From: Endozoicomonas sp965208385
Lineage (GTDB): Bacteria; Pseudomonadota; Gammaproteobacteria; Pseudomonadales; Endozoicomonadaceae
Reading direction: 5' to 3'
DNA length: 64,000 nt
Assembly (NCBI GenBank): GCA_965208385.1
Contig: CBDBOO010000052.1
Span: 1-64,000 of the forward strand
The stretch's first letter is position 1; each line of letters begins with the position of its first letter. Positions 47,908-57,944 of this stretch are shown here, piece after piece. The notes under the pieces were generated by a model. The model worked only from the letters and a program-made list of their open reading frames with translations, was not told the origin of the DNA and did not search any database. Made by a program: the position numbers and the translations under genes.

Positions 47908-48528
47908 ATGTCTATTGAAATAGAACCCTCCACTTCCCAGAATCGTGCCCAGGTTTACTGGTGGCTTTCCAGTCTGATGGCGGAAGAGCTGGGTAAGAAG
48001 CAACTGGATATGTTGTTCAGCAATGATGTAAACCTGTTTCTTGAGGCGCTTGCGGATGAAGATGAACTGGTCAATGCCGTCAGCTTAACCAAACAGGCCA
48101 TTGATGGTCTCAGAGTCCGTGAGGATGTAGAGCTGGAACTGGCTGCTGATTACGCAAAACTGTTTCTCGGCAATAGCAAACAGGGCGCTCTGCCTTATGC
48201 CTCTGTGTACCTTGGCAAGGATGGCCTGCTGATGCAGGAGCCTCATCACAGAATGTTGCAGTTGCTCAGTGACAATGGCTTTGCCCGCTCTGAAGAGTTT
48301 AAGGAGCCTGCAGACCATCTGGCCATTATTCTCGACTTCATGGGCAATCTGGCCGTAAAAGAGGCTGGTATCAATATTCAGCAATTATGCCTGGATGAAC
48401 TGTTACTGAACTGGCTGCCAGAGTGGCGTATCGATGCGGGAAAATTTGATGATTTTGGTTTTTATGGCGCAGTAAGCCTGATGATTCTTGAATTCTGCCG
48501 GCTGGACAGTAATTTTCTAAAGCAATGA
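47908..48528 (+). CDS. torD: TorD-family molybdoenzyme chaperone
   Basis: 206 residues, all-helical TorD type: ELAADYAKLFLGNSKQGALP and the signature EPADHLAIILDFMGNL are clear. It binds the Tat signal of TorA and prepares it for cofactor loading. It follows torA by 155 bases in the usual torCAD order and is the only intact structural tor gene here. It may persist because it serves another molybdoenzyme, or simply has not decayed yet. Confidence 0.88.
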   Translation: MSIEIEPSTSQNRAQVYWWLSSLMAEELGKKQLDMLFSNDVNLFLEALADEDELVNAVSLTKQAIDGLRVREDVELELAADYAKLFLGNSKQGALPYASVYLGKDGLLMQEPHHRMLQLLSDNGFARSEEFKEPADHLAIILDFMGNLAVKEAGINIQQLCLDELLLNWLPEWRIDAGKFDDFGFYGAVSLMILEFCRLDSNFLKQ

Positions 48529-48538
48529 AATTTGAAGT

Positions 48539-48599
48539 TATACCCGTCGCCTTTGAAGGTGCAGGGTTATTAGCTGCATCTCTAAATATTTTGGGTATA
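48539..48599. repeat. Short TATACCC-ended palindrome
   Basis: 61 bp bounded by TATACCCGTCGCCTTTGAAG and, reversed, TATACCCAAAATATTTAGAG; same family as 2222-2428 but with almost no interior. It directly follows the torD stop and could act as a hairpin terminator. Confidence 0.75.
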
Positions 48600-48716
48600 T
48601 AGTTAATAGATCAATTTGATAACGGAACTCGAATGGACTCGACCTCCGGCACGCCACCACTTAATCCCCGTAAAAGGCCGCTTCAGGAACCGGCTTCTAC
48701 TCAAGCTGATGCAAGC

Positions 48717-48791
48717 CATGCTGCTGTAGAACATGCTGCTGTAAAACATGCTGCTGTAAAACATGCTGCTGTAAAACATGCTGCTATAAAA
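48717..48791. repeat. 15-bp in-frame tandem repeat, 5 copies
   Basis: Units CATGCTGCTGTAAAA with single changes in the first (GTAGAA) and last (ATAAAA). It encodes HAAVK/HAAVE/HAAIK; length changes keep the frame. Confidence 0.95.
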
Positions 48792-49547
48792 AAAAAGCGT
48801 TTCGAAGGTTCTACGATTGATCCCTCAGAATAGGAAGTTTCAACCATCAGAGAACCGACACCTTCTCTGTACGCCAGAACCCCCAAACGCACGGATACCC
48901 TGAATGAATTCTTCCTGAAAGACTATGATAGTTTTGAACCGTTGCAGGAATTGTCCCGGCGCTTGAGAACCAATACCAGAGTTGATGAAGCAGGCTCAGA
49001 TATTGTTCCCGGAGAGCTCGGTTCCCGAGCCACCAGACCCTTCAAAAAAGGAGAAATCATTGGTTTTTATAAAGGACGCATGATGTACCGTAAGGAGACA
49101 TCCCGACCAACCAGTGAAGCGTCTGTTCTTGCAGCGGATAACACGGAACAGAACTGTGTGATCTGGCACAACAGCGGTGATAAAGCTATTTATCAAGACA
49201 ACGACGTACATATTGCGTGGTCCAGAGCCAGTCTCTATAACACAGGAATCGAACTGGGTCTGGATGGCAGCTGTGGCGGCAATAATCTACGTTTGATTAA
49301 CCACTCAGATCATCCAAATGTAAAATTGGAAACTGTCGCAAATACAGAACATCTCAGTGATTCTCCTCATGCTTTCAAAAAACTCAGCCTTGCGCCTGAA
49401 CTGGTTGATGACCATTCCATTATAATAGTGGCTATTGCAGATCGGGATATTAATCAGGGTGAAGAGCTGGCTTTCCGCTATCAGGTGTCCAGGGTACGAA
49501 ATCCCATCGATTTTTCCAGAGTTGGTGAAAACATTCAAACGAATGCA

Positions 49548-49577
49548 GCTATCTGAAACATAGCTATCCGAAACATA
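49548..49577. repeat. 15-bp duplication carrying a nonsense codon
   Basis: GCTATCTGAAACATA then GCTATCCGAAACATA. The single T/C difference turns CGA (Arg) into TGA in the first copy, the second in-frame stop of the SET gene. Confidence 0.9.
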
Positions 49578-50916
49578 GCCACCAGCAGCCTGGCCCAGGT
49601 CAGATCTTCCCAGGAGCCTTCCCTAAAAACAGTCGATACCGAAGGCCTTATCAGGCGTTTTCCTGAAGATATACAACAACTGGTTTATCGGTGTATCCAG
49701 AATGAGCATGATGCCATCAGGACACTCAGGAGTCTGGCCAATAAAACGGCACAGACGGTTGAAGGAAAAAAAGACAATCTGGCCCTGGATGGCTATTTTC
49801 TCTACCTGCTTATTCATCATGACTTTTCCAGGGGAGCTCTCGGTAATATCCTGATGGCCTATGATACACCACTCGCCGGAAAACTCTGGAAAAGCCTGGA
49901 CGAGATTTATCAATATTTATTCGACAGGAACCTGCTACCGGGAGAAACTGAATTGTCCCTGATGCCTGTCACCTGGCTCAATAAACACGACAGCTCTGAA
50001 AATGTGGGACGTTACCTGTGTTATCAGTACGATCACGGAGACTGGAATGCCCAGTTGGTCACCCTGCTCAGTAAATACGAAGTGATGAATCCTGTTACGT
50101 TGACCAGACAATGGAAGAATGCTGATATTGTACGAATACTGAGACACCATGGTCGCCATCTGGAAGAAGAAAATGTCACCCTGGATCAGCTCATTGATAA
50201 CTATCATGTATTGAAAAATAAAAAAGATAAAAACCCTCTATGGCACAGACTGCTGGAGATATTACAAGGTGGTGATCACATAGCTATATGCCGTTTTATT
50301 GAATCCATGATTAATAGCTGTGAGGCGAATCCATCAGATTCGCATTTTGAAGAAATAGCGGACCTACTGCCCCGAACGTTTCGTGAATTTACAATCCCTC
50401 TTATGGTGGGTGACTTGCAACTGGGGCGGAATGTTGACGATTTTCATTTCTTTTTGTTTCACCATGGCACTCCTGAACAAAAATCAAAGATAGCGCACTG
50501 GGCCAGACGAAGAGATCTGTTGATTCTGAAAAAAATATCCAATGGAAGTCAGGGCGCATCTAGAGGTTTTCTGGCCCGGCTGAAAACGGCAGAACAGTTA
50601 GCACGTATTGAAACTACCTCTCCAGGTTATTCCGAAAGAATGGGGAAGGAATATGTCGCGTGCTGCATCAATCCGGATAAACAAGGTCAGTTTAAGGCGA
50701 GTCTGTTGCAAAACAGGTTGAAGACAATCAAGGAGAATAATCTGGTAGAGGGCTGTGCAGACTGGTTTCAGGATACTTTCCCGGAACACTGGCAAACATG
50801 TCGGCAATGGCTGGATGATAATCCGTTTGTCTTGCCAGAAATAGAACTGGCAGAGGCGATTCCTGAAGACGCTTCTGCCAGACATGTCACCCGTTCACAA
50901 ACCCGGCTGTAACTGC

Positions 50917-51618
50917 TTACAGCAACGAATTCAGAGCGACTTCGACCATTTCGTTGAAAGTGGATTGACGATCTTCAGGTGGCAGTGCTTCACCGGTACG
51001 AATATGATCGCTGACCGTACAGATAGCCAGACCTTTGGCACCAAATTCAGCACACACTCCATACAGGCCAGCCGCTTCCATTTCTACTCCTAAAACACCG
51101 TGCTTTTCCATCACATCAAACATGGTGGGGTCAGGGTTGTAGAAAAGATCCGCAGAAAACAGGTTGCCGACCTTAACCGACAGATTCATATTCCGGGCAG
51201 AGTTAACTGATTTTTCCAGCAATTCATAATCAGCGATGGCGGCAAAATCATGATCTTTGAAACGGATACGATTTACTTTGGAATCGGTGCAGGCACCGAT
51301 GCCGATAACAATATCCCGGACATTTACATCGGCGGAAATAGCACCACAGGAACCCACACGGATCAGTTTGTCGACCCCGTATTCAGTGATGAGTTCCTTG
51401 TAGTATATGGAGGCTGAAGGAATACCCATTCCTGAGCCCATCACAGAAACCTTTCGGCCTTTGTAAGTACCGGTGTAACCAAACATATTGCGAACATCGG
51501 TTACCTGCTCGGCACCTTCCAGAAAGGTTTCTGCAATATGTTTTGCACGCAGCGGGTCGCCGGGCATCAGGCAGACATCAGCAAAAGAACCAGGCTTGGC
51601 ATTGATATGAGGAGTCAC
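50917..51618 (-). CDS. deoD: Purine nucleoside phosphorylase, E. coli DeoD type
   Basis: 233 residues. It splits purine (deoxy)nucleosides with phosphate into base and (deoxy)ribose-1-phosphate. The GTG start at 51618 is set by GAGG eight bases upstream. Hexameric-type motifs: MPGDPLRAKHIAE, GSGMGIPSASIY, RVGSCGAI, GVEMEAAGLYG and the catalytic Asp in CTVSDHI. It ends 5 bases from the convergent SET gene. It is the last gene of the deo set, 71 bases after deoB. Confidence 0.95.
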   Translation of the reverse strand: MTPHINAKPGSFADVCLMPGDPLRAKHIAETFLEGAEQVTDVRNMFGYTGTYKGRKVSVMGSGMGIPSASIYYKELITEYGVDKLIRVGSCGAISADVNVRDIVIGIGACTDSKVNRIRFKDHDFAAIADYELLEKSVNSARNMNLSVKVGNLFSADLFYNPDPTMFDVMEKHGVLGVEMEAAGLYGVCAEFGAKGLAICTVSDHIRTGEALPPEDRQSTFNEMVEVALNSLL

Positions 51619-51689
51619 AGTTGTTACCTCTAGAGATTAAACAATCACCCCACTGGTGAATGAGGTGACAAATTCACAATCAGTAATGA

Positions 51690-52913
51690 TCAGTCAGCGG
51701 GTATAAAAGACTGACCATAGTCCATGGCTTCAAGACCAAAATAGCTGGCCAGTGACTGGCCAATATCAGCAAAGGTTTCTCGTTTTCCCAGGGAACCCGC
51801 TGGAACTTTCTTACCATAAAGCAGCACAGGAATGTGCTCGCGGGTATGGTCTGTTCCGGGCCAGCTTGGATCACAACCATGGTCTGCGGAAATAATAAGA
51901 ATATCATCCTCACCCAAAGCATTAAGCATCTCGGGCATCATGGCATCCAGCTGTTCCAGTGCGCCTGCATAACCGGCTATATCACGGCGATGGCCAAAGG
52001 ATGAATCAAAATCGACAAAATTGGTGAATACAATCGAGCGGTCACCCGCCACTTCAAGCTCTCTCATCGTTGCTTCGAAGAGGGCTGGAATACCGTTGGC
52101 TTTGACCTTTTTGGTAATTCCCTGATGGGCGAAAATATCGGCAATTTTTCCGACACTGACCACTTCGCCACCACTGGCGGCCAGTTTGTCGAGTACTGTT
52201 GGTGCCGGTGGCAATATGGAATAATCGCGACGGTTTCCGGTACGCTGAAAATCCCCCGCGTCATCGCCTGTAAATGGACGGGCAATAACACGACCGATGT
52301 TGTATGGCTCCAGCAGCTCCCGGGCAATCAGGCAGAGTTCAAGCAGTTTATCCAGACCATAGGTTTCTTCGTGGCAGGCAATCTGTAAAACACTGTCAGC
52401 AGACGTATAAACAATGGGTTTGCCCGTTCTCATATGCTCTTCGCCAAGCTCTTCCAGAATGGCAGTACCTGAAGCATGACAATTACCCAGAACACCTGGC
52501 AGTTCCGCTTTCTCAATCAGCGCATCCAGCAACTCCCGGGGAAAGCTGTTTTTTTCTTCGCGAAAATAGCCCCATTCATATAGAACCGGTACACCGGCCA
52601 TTTCCCAATGACCACTTGGTGTGTCTTTGCCAGTGGAAATTTCGCTGGCAAAGCCGTAGGCTCCTTTTATATCGATATCGGTTGCCATGCCTGCCGGAAA
52701 CTCACCGCAGGATTCCCTGGTGGCATGAACAAGACCAAGGCTGGACAGTACAGGCAGTTTCAAAGGACCGCTTCGGCCAATATCCGCGCGGCCTTCTGCA
52801 CAGGCCTCGGCGATATGTCCGATGGTATTGGACCCGGTGTCACCAAATTTTTCGGCATCATCGGCAGCACCGATTCCGAATGAATCCATCACTAGAATGA
52901 CAGCTCGTTTCAT
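51690..52913 (-). CDS. deoB: Phosphopentomutase
   Basis: 407 residues of the alkaline-phosphatase-like metalloenzyme family: VMDSFGIGAADDAEKFGD with the metal Asp, GNCHASGTAI with the phosphorylated-Thr region nearby (DTPSGHWE), and ISADHGCDPSW plus TDHTREH. It converts (deoxy)ribose-1-phosphate to the 5-phosphate. GGAG is placed well before the ATG. It is separated from deoA by the inserted opposite-strand gene at 53137-54177, so it needs its own promoter or readthrough. Confidence 0.96.
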   Translation of the reverse strand: MKRAVILVMDSFGIGAADDAEKFGDTGSNTIGHIAEACAEGRADIGRSGPLKLPVLSSLGLVHATRESCGEFPAGMATDIDIKGAYGFASEISTGKDTPSGHWEMAGVPVLYEWGYFREEKNSFPRELLDALIEKAELPGVLGNCHASGTAILEELGEEHMRTGKPIVYTSADSVLQIACHEETYGLDKLLELCLIARELLEPYNIGRVIARPFTGDDAGDFQRTGNRRDYSILPPAPTVLDKLAASGGEVVSVGKIADIFAHQGITKKVKANGIPALFEATMRELEVAGDRSIVFTNFVDFDSSFGHRRDIAGYAGALEQLDAMMPEMLNALGEDDILIISADHGCDPSWPGTDHTREHIPVLLYGKKVPAGSLGKRETFADIGQSLASYFGLEAMDYGQSFIPAD

Positions 52914-53136
52914 CCTCGACTCCTTTTCGGAAAATTCATAGTTGGTTTATTATTACCCAGATTCGACATACTGGAGACAGGAAATACCATCTTTCAGCAA
53001 AAATATTCACTACTCTTCTGCCTGCCACTGGTGATAGTCACCAGAACGCCTGTAATTCAGAAACTTTTCCATTTATTCGGTTATAAAACCAGATGTTTCC
53101 TATGCTTTAGTCAGGTCTTCAAAAAATGGCAATATC

Positions 53137-54177
53137 ATGGATGGTCCTAATTTTCAGAATACTCCGGCCACACCTTCCAGCCCGACTACCGGGCAGGTAA
53201 CCCATGGCAATGATCCGGAGATTACAGAGAATCCTCCAAAAACCCGCAAGGGCCGCTCAGTGACACCACATGAAACTCATTGCGATCAGAACACTCAGCC
53301 AGAACAGCCCCCTGTTCAAGATCAGTCAATCCAGAAACGCCAGGTCAACCCGGCAACAGGGCAACCAGCAACTGATTTACAGCCGGTGCATATGTTCGCT
53401 TTTACGGTGTCACAGTTCATAACGAGCCTTCGTTTTCACAGCAGTGACAAAACCGCTGAGGTTTTACTAAATACCTATATTCCAAAGCTGACCGGACCTC
53501 AGGCAGAAAAAACACTGCAGGCCCTGACTCCCTTTTACGAACTGCACGAAGCCAGTCGCTTATTTCTGAAACACACAACAGGCTTTACTGACTGGTTACA
53601 ACAGGCCCAACCTCTACCACCTGACAAGTTTTATACCCGAAACGCAGAAGCCTATAAGCACCACAGGGCGATCTCATTTGGCACTAACTTTCTCTGTTTG
53701 GCTAATTATTCAGCACACAAAAGTACCAAAATAAGCCTAATTTCCTGTACTTCTCAAAAATTCAGTTTTTAAAGCTAGCTTTTTGAATATGCAACAGGAT
53801 TGGTGTTTGTCAAATGAGATCGCCCTGATAAGCACCACGCTGAGAAGTTCGATCGTGCCGCTGAAAAAGCTCCGGTACGAAAGGCAGCTCCTGACGTCAG
53901 TTATTTGGCCCGAAGGGACCAGCGTATTTCACAGATTCTCCAGACCAAGGTTTTGCCCGGGTTTCGAAAAACTTATCTGACCCAAACAGAGAGCCGGATA
54001 AAAGGCAACTATCATCGCAATCAGATGCATAAAGCCATTGACCATCTGGAAACCTGCCTTGAAACGGTTCTTAAAAGAGACATGGAAGTTCTGAACACCA
54101 ATGACTTCAAAACCCGAATGGATGACTGGGCCAAAACAGCCTTGCTGCTCAAGCAGTTTCCATCCGGGCATTACTGA
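53137..54177 (+). pseudogene. Unknown Pro-rich protein gene, split by a 164-bp transposon
   Basis: Removing the insert and one 10-bp duplication gives one frame of 288 residues. The first 85 residues are Pro/Thr/Gln-rich and disordered; the rest is mostly helical (SQFITSLRFHSSDKTAEVLL, then HRNQMHKAIDHLETCLETVL). No family recognised. It lies between deoB and deoA on the opposite strand, breaking what is usually one operon, so it is probably a later arrival. The style (disordered start, helical body) is like the other effector-like proteins here. It ends 5 bases before convergent deoA. Confidence 0.7.
53664..53827 (+). mobile_element. 164-bp miniature transposon, copy 3
   Basis: Identical and same orientation as copy 1. 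The target duplication is ATAAGCACCA (53654-53663 and 53828-53837). Confidence 0.96.
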
Positions 54178-54182
54178 CCCGG

Positions 54183-55517
54183 TCAGTCAATCCGCTGATA
54201 AATTTCAGGGTTTTCTTCCGGCTTTTTGTCACCACAGATAATCGCCGCCCGCATCATGTCTGCAGCCTGATTCCAGCTGTTTTCATCGCAGGCATGGAGC
54301 AGGGCAATAGGCTTTGACGGGTCAATCTGATCTCCCAGCATGGACATTTCCGTAATACCGACACTGTAATCCAGGGTATCGGTACCTACTCTACGTCCAC
54401 CGCCCAGCTGCACTACAGACAGTCCCACTTCACGGGTATTCATGGCTGTCACAAAACCTTCAGTCACAAAACCTTCAGCTTCCATGTAAACAGGTTTAAT
54501 GATGTTTGCTTTTGGCAGATAGCGGTCGTAATTTTCAACAAAATCTGCTGGTCCGCCGAGCCCGTGGACCATACGTCCAAAGACTTCTGCTGCACGACCA
54601 TTGTCCAGGGATTTCTGCAATTTTTCCCTGGCATCATCCAGATTTTCAGCCAACCCTCCTGAAACCAGAAGCTCGGTTGATTGAGCCATGGTAATAGAAA
54701 ATAGTCGTTCATTCCGGTATTCGCCGGTGAGGAACCGAACCGCTTCTCTTACTTCCACTGCATTACCTGCAGATGAAGCCAGGCACTGGTTCATATCGGT
54801 CAACAGTGCTGTGGTTTTCACGCCGGCACCATTGGCCACTCTGGCAATACTTTCAGCCAGCTCAACCGACTTCTCAAAGGTGGGCATGAATGCGCCACTG
54901 CCCACCTTGACATCCATCACCAGGGCATCCAGACCTTCAGCCAGCTTTTTAGCCAGAATAGATGCAGTGATCATATCAATGGATTCAACGGTGGCCGTGA
55001 CATCACGAATACCATAGATGCGTTTATCGGCAGGCGCCAGCTCACCGGTCTGACCCACAATAGCCACACCAGCATCTTTGACGACCTTCCGAAACAGCGA
55101 TTCCGATGCACTGGTGGTATATCCGGGAATGGCATCCAGTTTGTCCAGAGTGCCTCCGGTATGACCCAGACCCCGGCCAGAAATCATCGGCACATAACCA
55201 CCACAGGCGGCAATCATTGGCCCCAGCATCAGGCTGACCACATCACCTACACCGCCGGTGGAATGCTTGTCGAGCAGTGGACCATCAAGATTTTCTGAAG
55301 ACCAGTTCATTACATCGCCGGAATCCCGCATGGCACAGGTCATGGCCACGCGCTCGTCGATATTCATACCTTGGAAATAAGTGGCCATGGCAAAGGCGGC
55401 AACCTGGCCTTCAGAAACCGTATTGTCGGTTACACCAAGAATGAATTCCCGTATCTCTTCATTGGAGAGAATCAGGCCTTCACGCTTGTGTCGGATAACT
55501 TCCTGAGGGAGAAACAT
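54183..55517 (-). CDS. deoA: Thymidine phosphorylase
   Basis: 444 residues, close to the E. coli length. It cleaves thymidine to thymine and deoxyribose-1-phosphate. Conserved KHSTGGVGDVVSLMLGPMIA binds phosphate; SGRGLGHTGGTLDKLDAIPG and VGSGAFMPT follow. It starts 12 bases after deoC with GAGGGG upstream, so deoCA are co-transcribed. Confidence 0.96.
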   Translation of the reverse strand: MFLPQEVIRHKREGLILSNEEIREFILGVTDNTVSEGQVAAFAMATYFQGMNIDERVAMTCAMRDSGDVMNWSSENLDGPLLDKHSTGGVGDVVSLMLGPMIAACGGYVPMISGRGLGHTGGTLDKLDAIPGYTTSASESLFRKVVKDAGVAIVGQTGELAPADKRIYGIRDVTATVESIDMITASILAKKLAEGLDALVMDVKVGSGAFMPTFEKSVELAESIARVANGAGVKTTALLTDMNQCLASSAGNAVEVREAVRFLTGEYRNERLFSITMAQSTELLVSGGLAENLDDAREKLQKSLDNGRAAEVFGRMVHGLGGPADFVENYDRYLPKANIIKPVYMEAEGFVTEGFVTAMNTREVGLSVVQLGGGRRVGTDTLDYSVGITEMSMLGDQIDPSKPIALLHACDENSWNQAADMMRAAIICGDKKPEENPEIYQRID

Positions 55518-55529
55518 GATGATATCCCC

Positions 55530-56306
55530 TCAATAGCTGCTGTCTGAACGTGATCCGGCTTCCAGACCAAGAGTGGCCAGCAGGTTGCCAAGCAGACTGC
55601 TGGCACCAAAACGATAGTGATTGCGATCAGCCCAGCCTTTGCCCATGATTTCTTCTGCCAGTTCCAGATGCAGGGCTGCATCTTCAGCTGAACGGATACC
55701 ACCGGCCGGTTTGAAACCAACCTGTTTTTTTCCGCTGTCGCGAATGGCTTCCAGCATAATGCGGGCAGATTCTGGTGTGGCGTTAACGGATACTTTACCG
55801 GTTGAGGTTTTTATGAAGTCTGCACCGGCCTCAATACAGATATCACTGGCCTTGCGGATCAGGGACGGGTCTTTGAGTTCACCGGTTTCAATAATGACTT
55901 TCAAAATTGCACTGTTACCACAGGCCGCTTTGCAGCAACGTACCAGCTCGGCACCGATTTCTTCATCACCGGCCATAAAGGCTTTATAAGGGAAAACAAC
56001 ATCGACTTCGTCGGCCCCATAAGCAATGGCGGCTTTCGTTTCGGTGACGGCAATGTCAATATCATCTCCACCGGCCGGAAAGTTGGTCACTGTGGCAATG
56101 GTGACATCGTTAAGGTTGAGGCTATTAAGGGTTTTGCGTGCAAGGGGAATAAAACGGGGATAAATACAAATTGCGGCAGTATTGCCAGCTTCGGTTCTGG
56201 CTTGATGGCACAGCTTGATGATTTTCTCAGGCGTGTCATCATCGTTGAGGGAAGTAAGATCCATCAGCTGCAAAGCAAGGCGGCTACTGATATTCAGATC
56301 AGTCAT
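55530..56306 (-). CDS. deoC: Deoxyribose-phosphate aldolase
   Basis: 258 residues, the E. coli-like longer form. It splits deoxyribose-5-phosphate to acetaldehyde and glyceraldehyde-3-phosphate by a Schiff base on the Lys in ADFIKTSTGKVSVNATPE; the conserved Asp region DEVDVVFPYKAF is present. AAGGA lies before the ATG. It is the first gene of the deo run and follows a terminator-like hairpin at 56431-56454. Confidence 0.95.
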   Translation of the reverse strand: MTDLNISSRLALQLMDLTSLNDDDTPEKIIKLCHQARTEAGNTAAICIYPRFIPLARKTLNSLNLNDVTIATVTNFPAGGDDIDIAVTETKAAIAYGADEVDVVFPYKAFMAGDEEIGAELVRCCKAACGNSAILKVIIETGELKDPSLIRKASDICIEAGADFIKTSTGKVSVNATPESARIMLEAIRDSGKKQVGFKPAGGIRSAEDAALHLELAEEIMGKGWADRNHYRFGASSLLGNLLATLGLEAGSRSDSSY

Positions 56307-56744
56307 GGTTCAGTCCTTCTTATGAAGAAATCTGTGGCAGCCTGCCGACAAACAGAAAAGTAAAAGGTGATGCCGGCCAGCCGGGCCTGTTCCAAATATA
56401 ATACATTTGTATGATTTAGTTGAAACAAAAAAACCCTGCTTTGGCAGGGGTTTTAGCTGATCATCCACCTGAGCCTGCAGTCTGACTACAAACCCAATCG
56501 CTCTTTACCGGTGATTCTGAATTACGGGAACAGGCAACAAAAGCAATTCAGAATATTGTCCAGTAAAATGACAGTGCCGGTTCCCGCCAGCGCTGTCATA
56601 AAGTGAAGCGTGAATGCTAAAGCCATCAGTGAAATACGTATATCAACAAATTTTGTACGCTGATTCTGTGATTTTGACCACTATTGCTGGTAGTTCCGAA
56701 AAAATTGGCTATTTTTATCAGGTGTTTTATCGATTGAAAATATT
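56307..56744. other. Divergent intergenic region upstream of deoC
   Basis: It holds the deoC leader, a hairpin at 56431-56454 and about 290 bases beyond it with no recognisable gene. ATACATTTGTAT (about 56401) is a short palindrome that might be an operator or a -10 region; no DeoR or CytR consensus was seen. Confidence 0.5.
56431..56454 (-). terminator. Terminator-like hairpin upstream of deoC
   Basis: Stem AAACCCTGC / GCAGGGGTTT around a short loop. Read on the minus strand it is followed by seven Ts, a good intrinsic terminator; on the plus strand only four Ts follow. No minus-strand gene lies upstream, so it may end a short RNA or act as an attenuator of the deo transcript. Confidence 0.65.
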
Positions 56745-57851
56745 ATGAAGGCGTCTGCATTGGCTAAAGCAAGGGCATCTGAAAATAAAGTGTTACAGAG
56801 AGGTACTGGGAAAAAAACAAAAGCAAAAACAAATAGCAGACAAACATCAGGCATTCATCTGATTAAGTGCCTTTGGTCGATTCCTTTGCTGGTTGTAGTT
56901 ATAGCTGCAGGTTTTTATAGCCGAACAATACTTGCAGAGGATTCCGTTGCGACAACCTATTCCATCGACAGAGGAAATGAAGCCCCTGTACAGGTAACCG
57001 TAATACAGAGTCAGAAGCCTTTCGTCACCCCCTTTAAACCTGGCTCCTCCACCATTCCCGACCAGACTCATCACCTGTCAGTGACTTCCGGAACTAGCCA
57101 GAACACGATTAAATATTCTGCCAGCCTTAGTTTATCCTCTAATGTTTCTCCTAATGCCCTTGTTTCACTCTCTGATGCCGTATCAGTGACGACCACCGTT
57201 TTCAGTGTGGATGCAATACTGAAAGCTTTATCACCTGGGGATGTGGAAACTGCGGAGGAAGAAAACGTCCAGAATCAGCTATCGGCCAACCCAATTCCAA
57301 CCGATGTATTTCTTCCAGCTCTGCCGGTTGTTGTCCATAATGGGCAGGATATTTTCCCAATATTCACTGACTTTCAGATAATAACGACATCAGAAAGCCA
57401 AGTCATTGCCCAGGGTTCAGTGGCCTTTCCGGTACTCGCTCCTGCAACTGACCAGCAGTCTGCCCAGGTCACTCTGAATATTAGTCCCGTCTCAGGACAA
57501 CTGACCGGCTACCAAATACAGGTCACAACCACTCATACAATTACAACCAGCTTTCTTCAAACCGAAACAATAGATTCTGAAGACAATGACAATCAGCAAG
57601 CGACCAGTGTCTATGCGTCATCTGACGAAGATGAAGAACCGGAAGAACTGGAAGAACCGGATGATCCTCAAAGTGGGGCTCTTCTACACACTACATCCTT
57701 GCCATCCTTGATAACGGCCCACACTTTGGCTGCCTCTCATAGTTTGCCTGAATTAGCAGAACAGAATCAGGGCGCCGCAGCACTTTCTCAAATGGGTCTG
57801 TTAATAAATCTCCCTTCGATGGCCGATGTCTCTCAGTTCCGTGTATGGTAA
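56745..57851 (+). CDS. Unknown membrane-anchored protein
   Basis: 368 residues: a Lys/Ala-rich cytoplasmic start, one membrane helix at about 45-65 (CLWSIPLLVVVIAAGFY), then a periplasmic, Ser/Thr/Val-rich region and an acidic run (EDEEPEELEEPDDPQ). No family was recognised; the composition resembles surface or effector-like proteins. It ends 93 bases before the LysR gene on the same strand but is unlikely to be functionally linked. Confidence 0.6.
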   Translation: MKASALAKARASENKVLQRGTGKKTKAKTNSRQTSGIHLIKCLWSIPLLVVVIAAGFYSRTILAEDSVATTYSIDRGNEAPVQVTVIQSQKPFVTPFKPGSSTIPDQTHHLSVTSGTSQNTIKYSASLSLSSNVSPNALVSLSDAVSVTTTVFSVDAILKALSPGDVETAEEENVQNQLSANPIPTDVFLPALPVVVHNGQDIFPIFTDFQIITTSESQVIAQGSVAFPVLAPATDQQSAQVTLNISPVSGQLTGYQIQVTTTHTITTSFLQTETIDSEDNDNQQATSVYASSDEDEEPEELEEPDDPQSGALLHTTSLPSLITAHTLAASHSLPELAEQNQGAAALSQMGLLINLPSMADVSQFRVW

Positions 57852-57944
57852 GCCGAGCGGTATATTTGATTATTTATCTTGGCGGTTGTTATCCATTAAG
57901 GATATTCTGCAGCACTTTTTTAAAATCCCGCGGTTGTATCCTCC

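Larger units (their letters stand above)
48633..50912 (+). pseudogene. SET-domain protein gene with two in-frame stop codons
   Basis: One frame runs 48633-50912 with two stops, TAG at 48831 and TGA at 49554, and no frameshift; without them the product would have 759 residues. The start has five HAAVK/HAAVE pentapeptides. Residues about 115-310 form a SET methyltransferase-like domain: KKGEIIGFYKGRMM, NNLRLINHSDHPN and INQGEELAFRYQ. The long C-terminal part (GYFLYLLIHHDFSRGALGNI, then helices) is of unknown family. SET proteins of symbionts and pathogens often modify host histones. The TGA is in a 15-bp duplication whose second copy has CGA, so it arose by one C-to-T change. Shorter products 48942-49556 and 49854-50912 are possible. 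Confidence 0.75.

Noticed and set aside
48831..49556. Selenocysteine or pyrrolysine recoding at TGA/TAG in the SET gene
   Set aside because: The contexts are ordinary, no recoding structure was seen, and the TGA is explained by a single change in a duplicated 15-mer.
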